A program made the translations under genes and the position numbers. Below are positions 8,851 through 20,055 of a stretch of 64,000 nucleotides of DNA, piece after piece (the stretch's first letter is position 1; the number at the start of each line of letters is the position of its first letter). Source of the DNA: Aplectana chamaeleonis (taxonomy: Eukaryota > Nematoda > Chromadorea > Rhabditida > Cosmocercidae); contig JAPDOI010000040.1 in the NCBI GenBank assembly GCA_029168955.1, forward strand, positions 1,352,501 to 1,416,500, given 5' to 3'. The notes below the pieces were generated by a model that worked only from the letters and a program-made list of their open reading frames with translations, had not been told where the DNA came from and made no database searches.

Positions 8851-9661
8851 GTAAATTTCTGAAAGTTGGGCTCCACAGAAAAGGTTAAGGATTTGGCATT
8901 GCTCCGAAATGTCGTGAAATTGTTTCATTAGATTTGGCTATCAAACTAATTCCGTAAATGTAGTGAAATTGTTGAATTGATGTGGCTGTTGTTGTTATAT
9001 GCAGATAACATAAATCATTAAATGTAGTGAAATTGTTGCAAACGGATTTGGCAGAAGCTCTATGAATTATCACAGTCAAATCACGCGTCAGAAGATCCTC
9101 TAGCGAGCGATTGAAGACAAAAAGAAGAAAATAATAATCCTCAGCCAACAATGCTGAACGAAATGTGGCCTTATGGGCTAGAAATAAGGTTTTTGAATGT
9201 TAATCTGCCTTTTCAGTGTAGCTCCCACTGAGGTACTAGACCATCCCTCACCGATTAGATAGGAATTATGAAAACAGAATACAACACAATTTATTAGCTA
9301 CTGACGCTATGTCTTCGTGTCCTCAACGCTTTCACGGTTCACATTTTATGGAAACGTTTTGGCTGCTAGACTTATTCTCGTTCTCATTTGATTCAATATA
9401 CGCTCCAAGCAAAATCCCTTCTGACGCGTGATTTGACTGTGATAATTCATAGAGCTCCTGCCAAATCCGTTTGCAACAATCTCACTACATTTAATGATTA
9501 TGTTATCTGCATACACCAAAAACAGCCAAATCGATTCAACAATTTCACTTCATTTAGAAAATCAGTTTGATAGCCAAATCTAATGAAACAATTTCACGAC
9601 ATTCCGGAGCGAAGACAAATCCTTGACTTTTTCTGCGGAGCCCAACTTTCAGATATTTCAC
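8851..9661. mobile_element. Foldback element 1 (arms 8851-9094 and 9418-9661)
   Basis: Two arms of 244 bp are reverse complements with moderate identity, enclosing a 323-bp loop. Going inward, the left arm carries GAAAGTTGGGCTCC, GGATTTGGC, three spaced copies of a GTGAAATTGTT motif, AAACGGATTTGGC and finally TCACGCGTCAGAAG at the inner edge. No transposase-like frame is present in the loop. Foldback 2 at 17480-18104 shares the AAAGTT-GGTTCC-type terminus, GATTTGG, GTGAAATAGTT and the inner TCACGCGT, so they look like two members of one family. Target-site duplications are not obvious. Confidence 0.75.
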
Positions 9662-10222
9662 AGCTTTTTCCAAGGATTTGCCTTCAACAATATCGTCGAG
9701 CTCTAAAAGTCAAGTTGTTTGTTTTTCGAGAACATAGTGGTAGAAATGAAGAAACAACCGCTCCGCTGCTAAGATTGCAAGATAATAGTTGTAACGCGGC
9801 TTCCTACAAATAAGATACAAGACATATACTTTTTGAATTTAAAAGTCGGAAAAATGAAGAAATGAGTTTTTAAATGACTCAATTGTACAGGGTCCTTGAC
9901 GGGGGGGGGTCACCCACTATTCAAGACAGGAATGAAATGAACCGCCAATCGGTAAGGCTACCAGTCGAAGTATTTCCATAGAGCTCTCATAAAAACAATT
10001 ATTGTTAGTGCAGTGCAGTATCAGGCATCTTTTATCAGAAATTTGTTCATCATTTCTATGAGTCAATCTTGGGTGGCCCCACCACATCTAGGATAGGCCC
10101 AGGGTCAGCCGCTATAGCCAGAATTCGGAAAATTTTAGAGCCAACTCGAGTGAGATTACGGTAGCCCTGTTCTGGCGCACTTTACTATCGTTCTTGTTGA
10201 TTCGGAGGCATGGCTTGCATAC
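9662..10222. other. Unique DNA, no gene seen
   Basis: About 560 bp between foldback 1 and satellite B. It includes a run of nine G at 9901-9909 and the phrase AATTTTAGAGCCAACTCG near 10131, which loosely resembles 983-1000. Short open frames have no recognisable product. Confidence 0.35.
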
Positions 10223-13200
10223 GGTGTCCTGAACACTAAACTGAGGTCATGCGCACGTCCCTTGATGTCCTGCACACCCCCACAGAGATCCAGCACACAT
10301 TCCATGACGTGCTGCTCATACTTACAGGGGTCCTGCACACGTTTCATGATGTCCTGCACACTCCTACTGATGTCCTACACACATTCCATGAAGTCCTGCT
10401 CATTCCTACTGGGGCTCTGCACGCGTTCAATGATGTCCTGCACACTCCTACTGAGGTCCTGCACACGTTCCATGATTTTCTGCACACTCCTACTGAGGTC
10501 CTGCACGCATTGTACAACGTCTTGCACACCCCTACTGGGGTCCTGCACAAGTTCCTTGATGTCCTGCACACTCCTACCGAGTTCCTGCACAGATTCTACG
10601 ACGTTCTGCGCACACCCCTACTGGGGTCCTGCACAGGTCCCATGATGTCCTGCACTCTCCTACTGAGGTCCTGCACACATTCCACGACGTCGTGCACACC
10701 CCTAAGGGGGTCCTGCACAGGTCCCATGATGTCCTGCACACTCCTACTAAGGTCCTGCACAATTTCCATGATGTCTTGCACACTCCTACTGAAGTCCTGC
10801 ACACATTCTACGACATCCTGCACACCCCTACTGAGGTCCTGCACACATTCTACGACGTTCTGCACACCACTACTGGGGTCCTGCACAGGTTTCATGATGT
10901 CCTGCACACTCTTACTGAGGTCCTGCATACGTTCTATGATGTCCTGCACACCACTACTGGGGTCCTGCACAGGTTTCATGATGTCCTGCACACTCTTACT
11001 GAGGTCCTGCACACGTTCTATGATGTCCTGCACACTTTTACTTAGGTCCTACACACTTTTCATGACGTCCTGATCAACCCTACTAGGGTCCTGCACACGT
11101 TCCATGATGTCCTGCATACTTTTACTGAGGTCCTGTACACATTCCATGACGTCCTGCTCAACCCTACTGAGGTCCTGCACGCATTCTACGACGTCTTGCA
11201 CACCCCTAATGGGGTCCTGCACAAGCTCCTTGATGTCCTGCACACTCCTACTGAGGTCTTGCACACATTCTGCGACGTTCTGCACACTCCTACTGGGGTC
11301 CTGCACAAGTTCCCTGATGTCCTGCACACTCCTACTGAGGTCCTACACACATTCTACGACGTTCTGCACACCACTACTGGGGTCCTGCACAGGTCCCATG
11401 ATGTCCTGCACTCTCCTACTGAGGTCCTGCACACATTCTACGACGTCCTGCACACCCCTACTGGGGTCCTGCACAGGTTTCGTGATGTCCTGCACACTCT
11501 TACTGAGGTCCTGCACACGTTCTATGATGTCCTGCACACTCCTACTGAGGTCCTGCACGCATTGTACAACGTCGTGCACACCCCTATTGGGGTCCTGCAC
11601 AAGTTCCTTGATGTACTGCACACTCCTACCGAGTTCCTGCACAGATTCTACGACGTTCTGCGCACACCCCTACTGGGGTCCTGCACAGGTCCCATGATGT
11701 CCTGCACTCTCCTACTGAGGTCCTGCACACATTACACGACGTCGTGCACATCCCTAAGGGGGTCCTGCACAGGTCCCATGATGTCCTGCACACTCCTACT
11801 AAGGTCCTGCACAATCTCCATGATGTCTTGCACACTCCTACTGAAGTCCTGCACACATTCTACGACATCCTGCACACCCCTACTGAGGTCCTGCACACAT
11901 TCTACGACGTTCTGCACACCACTACTGGGGTCCTGCACGGGTTTCATGATGTCCTGCACACTCTTACTGAGGTCCTGCATACGTTCTATGATGTCCTGCA
12001 CACCACTACTGGGGTCCTGCACAGGTTTCATGATGTCCTGCACACTCTTACTGAGGTCCTGCACGCATTCTATGATGTCCTGCACACTTTTACTTAGGTC
12101 CTACACACTTTTCATGACGTCCTGATCAACCCTACTAGGGTCCTGCACACGTTCCATGATGTCCTGCATACTTTTACTGAGGTCCTGCACACGTTCCATG
12201 ATTTTCTGCACACTCCTACTGAGGTCCTGCACGCATTCTACGACGTCTTGCACACCCCTAATGGGGTCCTGCACAAGCTCCTTGATGTCCTGCACACTCC
12301 TACTGAGGTCTTGCACACATTCTGCGACGTTCTGCACACTCCTACTGGGGTCCTGCACAAGTTCCCTGATGCCCTGCACACTCCTACTGAGGTCCTACAC
12401 ACATTCTACGACGTTCTGCACACCACTACTGGGGTCCTGCACAGGTCCCATGATGTCCTGCACTCTCCTACTGAGGTCCTGCACATTCTACGACGTCCTG
12501 CACACCCCTACTGGGGTCCTGCACAGGTTTCGTGATGTCCTGCACACTCTTGCTGAGGTCCTGCACACGTTCTATGATGTCCTGCACACTCCTACTGAGG
12601 TCCTGCACGCATTGTACAACGTCGTGCACACCCCTACTTGGGGTCCTGCACAAGTTCCTTTGATGTCCCTGCACACTCCTACCGGGAGGTCCTGCACAGA
12701 TTCTGCACAGACGTTCTGCGCACACTCCCTACTGGGGTCCTGCACAGGTCCCATGATGTCCTGCACTCTCTACTGAGGTCCTGCACGCATTCTGATGACG
12801 TCTTGCACACCCCCACTGGGTCCTGCACAAGCTCCTTGATGTCCTGCACACTCCTACTGAGGTCTTGCACACATTCTGCGACGTTCTGCACACTCCTACT
12901 GGGGTCCTGCACAAGTTCCCTGATGTCCTGCACACTCCTACTGAGGTCCTGCACACATTCTACGACGTTCTGCACACCACTACTGGAGTCCTTCACAGGT
13001 CCCATGATGTCCTGCACTCTCCTACTGAGGTCCTGCACACATTCTACGACGTTCTGCACACCACTACTGGAGTCCTTCACAGGTCCCATAATGTCCTGCA
13101 CTCTCCTACTGAGGTCCTGCACACATTCTACGACGTCCTGCACACCCCTACTGGGGTCCTGCACAGGTCCCATGATGTCCTGCACACTCCTACTGAGGTC

Positions 13201-16200
13201 CTGCACGCATTGTACAACGTCTTGCACACCCCTACTGGGGTCCTGCACAAGTTCCTTAATGTCCTGCATACTCCTACCGAGGTCCTGCACAGATTCTACG
13301 ACGTTCTGCGCACACCCCTACTGGGGTCCTGCACAGGTCCCATGATGTCCTGCACTCTCCTACTGGGGTCCTGCACAAGTTCCGTGGTGTCCTGCACACT
13401 CCTACTGAGGTCCTGAACACATTCCACGACGTCCTGCACACCCCTACTGGGGTCCTGCACAAGTTCCCTGATGTCCTGCACACTCCTACTGAGGTCCTGC
13501 ACACATTCTACGACGTCCTGCACACCCCTACTGGGGTCCTGCACAGGTCCCATGATGTCCTGCACACTCCTACTGAGGTCCTGCACGCATTGTACAACGT
13601 CTTGCTCATCCCTACTGGGGTCCTGCACAAGTTCCTTGATGTCCTGCACACTCCTACCGAGGTCCTGCACACATTCCACGACGTCGTGCACACCCCTAAT
13701 GGGGTCCTGCACAGGTCCCATGATGCCCTGCACACTCCTACTAAGGTCCTGCACAATTTCCATGATGTTCTGCACACTCCTACTGAAGTCCTGCACACAT
13801 TCTACGACGTCCTGCACACCCCTACTGGGGTCCTGCACAGGTTTCGTGATGTCCTGCACACTCCTACTAAGGTCCTGCACAATTTCCATGATGTTCTGCA
13901 CACTCCTACTGAAGTCCTGCACACATTCTACGACGTCGTGCACACCCCTAATGGGGTCCTGCACAGGTCCCATGATGCCCTGCACACTCCTACTAAGGTC
14001 CTGCACAATTTCCATGATGTTCTGCACACTCCTACTGAAGTCCTGCACACATTCTACGACGTCCTGCACACCCCTACTGGGGTCCTGCACAGGTTTCGTG
14101 ATGTCCTGCACACTCCTACTGAGGTCTTTCACACAATCTGCGACGTTCTGCACACTCCTACTGGGGTCCTGCACAAGTTCCCTGATGTCCTGCACGCTCC
14201 TACTGAGGTCCTGCACACATTCCACGACGTCCTGCACACCCCTACTGGGGTCCTGCACAAGTTCCCTGATGTCCTGCACACTCCTACTGAGGTCCTGCAC
14301 ACATTCTACGACGTCCTGCACACCCCTACTGGGGTCCTGCACAGGTCCCATAGATGTCCCTGCACACTCCTACTGAGTGTCCTGCACGCATTGTACAACG
14401 TCTTGCACACCCCTACTGGGGTCCTGCACAAGTTCCTTGATGTCCTGCATACTCCTACCGAGGTCCTGCACAGATTCTACGACGTTCTGCGCACACCCCT
14501 ACTGGGGTCCTGCACAGGTCCCATGATGTACTGCACTCTCCTACTGGGGTCCTGCACAAGTTCCGTGGTGTCCTGCACACTCCTACTGAGGTCCTGAACA
14601 CATTCCACGACGTCCTGCACACCCCTACTGGGGTCCTGCACAGGTCCCATGATGTCCTGCACACTCCTACTGAGGTCCTGCACGCATTGTACAACGTCTT
14701 GCACACCCCTACTGGGGTCCTGCACAAGTTCCTTGATGTCCTGCATACTCCTACCGAGGTCCTGCACAGATTCTACGACGTTCTGCGCACACCCCTACTG
14801 GGGTCCTGCACAGGTCCCATGATGTCCTGCACTCTCCTACTGGGGTCCTGCACAAGTTCCCTGATGTCCTGCACACTCCTACTGAGGTCCTGCACACATT
14901 CTACGACGTCCTGCACACCCCTACTGGGGTCCTGCACAGGTCCCATGATGTCCTGCACACTCCTACTGAGGTCCTGCACGCATTGTACAACGTCTTGCTC
15001 ACCCCTACTGGGGTCCTGCACAAGTTCCTTGATGTCCTGCACACTCCTACCGAGGTCCTGCACAGATTCTACGACGTTCTGCGCACACCCCTACTGGGGT
15101 CCTGCACAGGTCCCATAATGTCCTGCACTCTCCTACTGAGGTCCTGCACACATTCTACGACGTCCTGCACACCCCTACTGGGGTCCTGCACAGGTCCCAT
15201 GATGTCCTGGCACACCCTACTAAGGTCCTGCACAATTTCCATGATGTCCTGCACACTCCTACTGAAGTCCTGCACACATTCTACGACGTCCTGCACACCC
15301 CTACTGGGGTCCTGCACAGGTTTCGTGATGTCCTGCACACTCCTACTAAGGTCCTGCACAATTTCCATGATGTTCTGCACCACCTACTGAAGTCCTGCAC
15401 ACATTCTACGACGTCGTGCACACCCCTAATGGGGTCCTGCACAGGTCCCATGATGCCCTGCACACCCTACTAAGGTCCTGCACAATTTCCATGATGTTCT
15501 GCACACTCCTACTGAAGTCCTGCACACCCCTACTGGGGTCCTGCACAGGTTTCGTGATGTCCTGCACACTCCTACTGAGGTCTTTCACACATTCTGCGAC
15601 GTTCTGCACACTCCTACTGGGGTCCTGCACAAGTTCCCTGATGTCCTGCACGCTCCTACTGAGATCCTGCACACATTCCACGACGTCCTGCACACCCCTA
15701 CTGGGGTCCTGCACAAGTTCCCTGATGTCCTGCACACTCCTACTGAGGTCCTGCACACATTCTACGACGTCCTGCACACCCCTACTGGGGTCCTGCACAG
15801 GTCCCATGATGCCCTGCACACTCCTACTGAGGTCCTGCACGCATTGTACAACGTCTTGCACACCCCTACTGGGGTCCTGCACAAGTTCCTTGATGTCCTG
15901 CACACTCCTACCGAGGTCCTGCACAGATTCTACGACATTCTGCGCACACCCTACTGGGGTCCTGCGCAGGTCCCATAATGTCCTGCACTCTCCTACTGGG
16001 GCCCTGCACAAGTTCCTTGATGTCCTGCACACTCCTACCGAGGTCCTGCACAGATTCTACGACGTTCTGCGCACACCCCTACTGGGGTCCTGCACAGGTC
16101 CCATGATGTTCTGCACACTCCTACTGAAGTCCTGCACACATTCTACGGCGTCCTGCACACCCCTACTGGGGTCCTGCACAGGTCACATGATGTCCTGCAC

Positions 16201-17362
16201 ACTCCTACTAAGGTCCGGCACACGTTCCTTGATGTCCTGCACACTCCTACTGAAGTCCTGCACACATTCTACGACGTCCTGCACACCCCTACTGGGGACC
16301 TGCACAGGTTTCGTGATGTCCTGCACACTCTTACTGAGGTCCTGCACACGTTCTATGATGTCCTGCACACTTTTACTTAGGTCCTACACACTTTTCATGA
16401 CGTCCTGCTAATCCCTATTGGGGTCCTGCACACGCGTCATGATGTCCTGCACACTCCTACTAAGGTCCTGCACATATTCCATGACATCCTGCTCAACCCT
16501 ACTAGGGTCCTGCACACGTTCCATGATGTCCTGCATACTTTTACTGAGGTCCTGTACACATTCCATGACGTCCTGCTCAACCCTACTGAGGTCCTGCACA
16601 CGTTCCATGATTTTCTGCACACTCCTACTGAGGTCCTGCACGCATTCTACGACGTCTTGCACACCCCTAATGGGGTCCTGCACAAGCTCCTTGATGTCCT
16701 GCACACTCCTACTGAGGTCTTGCACACATTCTGCGACGTTCTGCACACTCCTACTGGGGTCCTGCACAAGTTCCCTGATGTCCGGCACACTCCTACTGAG
16801 GTCCTGCACACATTCTACGACGTTCTGCACGCCACTACTGGGGTCCTGCACAGGTCCCATGATGTCCTGCACTCTCCTACTGAGGTCCTGCACACATTCT
16901 ACGGCGTCCTGCACACCCCTACGGGGTCCTGCACAGGTCCCATGATGTCCTGCACGCTCCCACTAAGGTCCTGCACACATTCCATGATGTTCTGCACACT
17001 CCTACTGAGGTCCTGCACACATTCTACGACGTCCTGCACACCCCTACTGGAGTCCTGTACAAGTTCCGTGATGTCCTGCACACTCCTACTGAGGTCCTGA
17101 ACACATTCTACGACGTCCTGCACACCCTACTGGGGTCCTGCACAGGTCCCATGATGTCCTGCACATCTACTGGGGTCCTGCACACGTTCCATTATGTCCC
17201 GCACACTGCTACCGAGGTCCTGCACACATTCTACGGCGTCCTGCACACACCCCTACTGGGGTCCTGCACAGGTCCCATGATGTCCTGCACACCCTGCACA
17301 GGTCCCATGATGTCCTGCACACACCCTGCGACGCCTTTCATTATGTCCCGTACATTCTTATC
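10223..17362 (+). repeat. Satellite B, 21/42-bp minisatellite (about 340 monomers)
   Basis: The array has a 21-bp monomer beginning GTCCTGCAC. Two alternating monomer types make a 42-bp dimer: type 1 continues ACYCCTACTGRG, type 2 continues ACATTCTACGAC or AGGTCCCATGAT. Units are degenerate at the left edge (10223-10260) and right edge (17320-17362). Because 21 is divisible by three and the monomer has no stops, several frames on both strands stay open for hundreds of codons; the minus frame reads VQDLSRSVQDIMGP-like heptads and the plus frames SCTLLLRSCTHSTT or VLHTPTEVLHTFYD. One-base indels shift frames repeatedly, arguing against a protein. Indels cluster at 12630-12830 and near 14350, suggesting either recombination joints or assembly errors. 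Confidence 0.92.
10510..12613 (+). repeat. 1,052-bp higher-order duplication within satellite B
   Basis: The segment starting TGTACAACGTC at 10510 recurs almost unchanged at 11562, and a third start is seen at 12614 before similarity is lost. The offset is 1,052 bp. Rare landmarks are shared at the same offset, such as GAGTTCCTGCACAGATTC (10580/11632), CCTAAGGGGG (10701/11753) and TTTTACTTAGG (about 11035/12087). Since 1,052 is not a multiple of 21 or 3, the copy boundary shifts both monomer register and reading frame. A third partial relative of the TTTTACTTAGG block occurs near 16371. Confidence 0.75.
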
Positions 17363-17479
17363 GATGGTGCGCTTGGAACGAATACGCGCCACGGTCAAGA
17401 ACATCAATCCCTCACAGCGTCCTTTTCCGAGCCGGACGTTCAAAGTACACCACCCTCGAGAGCAAGGTGTTTATTCCTG
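17363..17479. other. Transition DNA between satellite B and foldback 2
   Basis: About 117 bp without repeat structure. A minus-strand frame starting at 17443 begins in this unique DNA (MNVRLGKGRCEGLMF) and runs into VQD heptads of satellite B down to 17231. It is short and only slightly longer than expected by chance, so I do not call it a gene. Confidence 0.3.
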
Positions 17480-18104
17480 AAAGTTTAGGTTCCTGGCAAA
17501 GTAAAGATTTGGAATGGTCACAAAATATACTCAGTTGTAAAGGGAGGATAAAGAAAAATGATAAAGGTTTTGAAATATTCCTGAGAACGATTTGCCGTAG
17601 AAAATTTGTTTTTCGGGAAATGAAGTGAAATAGTTGAAAGTATGATTTGGCAGTCGAGTTCGAACCAACTATTGATAAGAGTTATGCAGAACGAGAGATC
17701 GCCTTGTCTGTGCTTATCCGTAGAACATATCAAAGCGAAATCACGCGTGTTGATTTTGCTTCACCTTAATACGTGAAGACCGCCGCATTACAGCCCTCCC
17801 GACAAAGTTTCGATGCTTCCCATTTCACGCGTGATTTCGCTTTGATATGTTCTACGGATAAGCACAGACAAGGCGATCACTCGTTCTGCGTACAACTCTT
17901 ATCAATAGTTGGTTCAAACTCGACTGCCAAATCATACTTTCAACTATTTCACTGCATTTCCCAAAAAACAAATTATTCTACGCCAAATCGCTCTTAGGAA
18001 TATTTCAAATCTTTTTTTCGTTTTACTTTGTCTTCCCTTTTTTAACTGAGTATATTTTTTGTGACCATGCCAAATCTTTTACTTTTGCCAGGAACCTAAA
18101 CTTT
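17480..18104. mobile_element. Foldback element 2 (arms 17480-17749 and 17826-18104)
   Basis: Arms of about 270-280 bp are reverse complements with high identity, differing by scattered substitutions and small indels, around a 76-bp loop. The outer end reads AAAGTTTAGGTTCCTGGC and the inner end CGAAATCACGCGTG. It is non-coding. It lies between satellite B and its diverged sister array B', so it may have inserted into a once-continuous array. Related to foldback 1 (8851-9661) by shared terminal, GATTTGG, GTGAAATAGTT and TCACGCGT motifs. The higher arm identity suggests this copy is the younger. Confidence 0.8.
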
Positions 18105-18179
18105 AAGTGAATTTCATTTATTTTTCCTAAAGGTTTCTTTCTAACATGATTTATGCCTGATGGTGTTAGATGAAAGTAA
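18105..18179. other. AT-rich spacer
   Basis: A 75-bp AT-rich stretch between foldback 2 and satellite B'. Nothing recognisable. Confidence 0.4.
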
Positions 18180-19109
18180 ACCCACTGATGTCCCTTGCCC
18201 CTTCTATGCCGTCCTGCACACGCCCACTGATGTCCTGCACACTTCCTATGCCATCCTGCACACTCCCACTAATGTCCTGCACACTTTCTACGGCGTTCTG
18301 CGCACACCCATCTGGGTCCCGCACACTTTCTACGGCGTCCGGCGCATTCCCACTTGGGTCCCGCACACTTTCTAGGGCGTTCTGCGCACACCCATTTGGG
18401 TCCCGCACACTTTCTACGGCATCCGGCGCACTCCCACTTGGGTCCCGCACACTTTCTACGGCGTCCTGCAAACTCTCATTTGGGTCCCACACACTTTCTA
18501 AGGCGTTCTGCGCACACCCATTTGGGTTCCGCACACTCTCTACGGCGTCCGGCGCACTCCCACTTGGGTCCCGCACACTTTCTACGGCGTTCTGCGCCCA
18601 CCCATTTGGGTCCCGCATAATTTCTACGGCGTCCGGCGCATTCCCACGTGGGTCCCGCACACTTTCTACGGCGTCCGACGAACTCTCGTTTGGGTCCCGC
18701 ACACTTTCTACGGCGTCCGGCTCACTCTCATTTGGGTCCCACACACTTTCTCCGGCGTTCTGCGCTCCCCCATTTGGGCCCCGCGCACTTTCTCCGGCGT
18801 CCGGCTCACTCTCATTTGGGTCCCACGCACTTTCTAGGGCGTTCTGCGCACACCCATTTGGGTCCCACACATTTACTACGGCGTTCTGCGCACACCCATT
18901 TGAGTCCCGCACACTTTCTAAGGCGTCCGGCGCATTCCCACGTGGGTCCCACACACTTTCTATACGGCGTCCGGCGTTCTCCCACTTGGGTCCCGCACAC
19001 TTTGTACGGCGTCCCGCGCACTCCTACTTTGGTCACACACATATTCTACGACGTCATTCGTACTCCTGCTGGGGTCCCGCACAGTATCTACGGCGTTCTG
19101 TGGCGCACT
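18180..19109 (+). repeat. Satellite B', diverged 42-bp array (about 22 units)
   Basis: About 22 units of 42 bp. The first two or three still read GTCCTGCACAC as in satellite B. Later units read GGGTCCCGCACACTTTCTACGG followed by CGTCCGGCGCACTCCCACTT or CGTTCTGCGCACACCCATTT. The position equal to CCCCTACTGGGG in satellite B is here CCCANNTGGG, seen as CCCATTTGGG, CCCACTTGGG, CCCACGTGGG and CCCATCTGGG; each is a dyad and contains a CANNTG core. Several frames are open on both strands for the same arithmetic reason as in B. Confidence 0.85.
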
Positions 19110-19657
19110 TCTGAGGCACACCGGGCGGCGGCTCAAAAAGTACTTCCGAGGACCCGCCGTATTGATTGAAGCGTTGCCCCGTCAAATCCTGAGCAAAAGC
19201 CTATCAGTAACGGTGTTTATTTCACTAGTTCATTTTTACGAATAAGCAAACGTCGGTTGGTTTTTAATAACATGTTTACGTGTTTTTGTCTTTCTTTACC
19301 CTCAATTTTAAGGTTCCGCAAAAATTGAGCTACCAGCTTCAAAATTTGACAGGAGCTAGGTGCAAACAAAACCAGCTACCTGGCCAAAAATGAGCTCTCT
19401 AGCTCAACGATTAGTGTTCCAACAAGATCGTGAACGCCAACTGAAAAAAAAGGAGATGAACATTTTTTTGACCAAAATGACGTGGTTTTGACACTTTTTC
19501 TCCCATCTCAGGTAACCAATCCGGACCATTTTTTGAACCGTTATTCAGCTTTCTAAAGTGTATTAAATGCGGAAAGAACGGTCTTCCTACGTTTACTCTG
19601 GACCCTGATACTGAGATCAGGGGGTTGCGCGATGGCGAATCAAAGCCAGTAAACTCC
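19110..19657. other. Unique DNA, no gene seen
   Basis: About 550 bp of mixed composition. Around 19330-19410 several AGCTACC, GAGCTA and TAGCTC motifs occur in both orientations, giving a loosely self-complementary patch. A minus-strand frame (19411-19683, starting MAIGTARYLEFTGFDSPSRN) overlaps the dispersed element described next and looks like translated repeat DNA. Confidence 0.35.
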
Positions 19658-19712
19658 AAATACCGTGCTGTACCGATTGCCACGATAGCCGTAAAATGGC
19701 GTGTGCGATGGT
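19658..19712 (-). repeat. Dispersed element, left flank of satellite C (partner 63121-63173)
   Basis: On the minus strand this reads CACCATCGCACACGCC then ATTTTACGGCTATCGTGGCA and a segment ending GCACGGTATTT. The plus strand at 63121-63173 carries the same core: an exact 21-nt stretch around ACGGCTATCGTGGCAAT plus GCACGGTATTT, about 46 of 55 positions overall. The two copies are inverted relative to each other and lie about 270 and 140 bp outside the two ends of satellite C. Confidence 0.65.
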
Positions 19713-19983
19713 GTAGATGCAGAATCCATGGTAACAGCGACGCCTATTTTATTGATTAGCTGCGGAAATCTTGAAAAAACTTTCACGTCTTCTCCGGAAA
19801 GCGGTAATTTCAGGCAGAAATGCTCATGAAAGTGGCAGTGAAATGTGACTGAGAGTTAATAAGGGTACTGGTTGGGTAATTGAAGGGATTTTGGGTAATC
19901 AGACAAGAATTTCAACCTCGTTTGTTATCTATCCACTCTGACTGTAAGGCTGCTCGGTTTCATTTCTTCAATCAGAGTTTTGA
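19713..19983. other. Unique spacer before satellite C
   Basis: About 270 bp of AT-rich DNA between the dispersed element and the first degenerate unit of satellite C. No gene or repeat copy was recognised, and it shows no reverse-complement similarity to the right-hand spacer at 62981-63120. Confidence 0.4.
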
Positions 19984-20055
19984 CTAACAGTAAGATCGGC
20001 CCACACCCGGAAGTTTTCCTTCCTTGCCGATTTTTGGTTTTAAATGTTTTTTTCG
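19984..20055 (+). repeat. Decayed first unit of satellite C without hairpin
   Basis: TAACAGTAAGATCGGCCCACACCCGGAAG followed by TTGCCGA aligns to the unit from CAACACTAAAATCAG to TTGCCTGA, but the 27-nt hairpin is absent and the sequence passes directly to TTTTAAATG-like bases and the next unit. This fits the usual decay of array edges, with the hairpin lost here. Confidence 0.55.

Noticed and set aside
9901..9909. G9 run as a quadruplex
   Set aside because: A single G run with no further G tracts nearby cannot by itself form a standard four-tract quadruplex.
13296..14351. 351-codon minus-strand VQD-heptad frame as a coiled-coil protein gene
   Set aside because: Several frames on both strands are equally open because of the 21-bp period, and the frame shifts many times along the array. 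No start context, splice pattern or unique domain supports a gene. Kept only as a finding.
17640..17670. tRNA-like GTTCGAACC box
   Set aside because: It lies in a foldback arm, and no A-box, acceptor stem or cloverleaf could be built around it.
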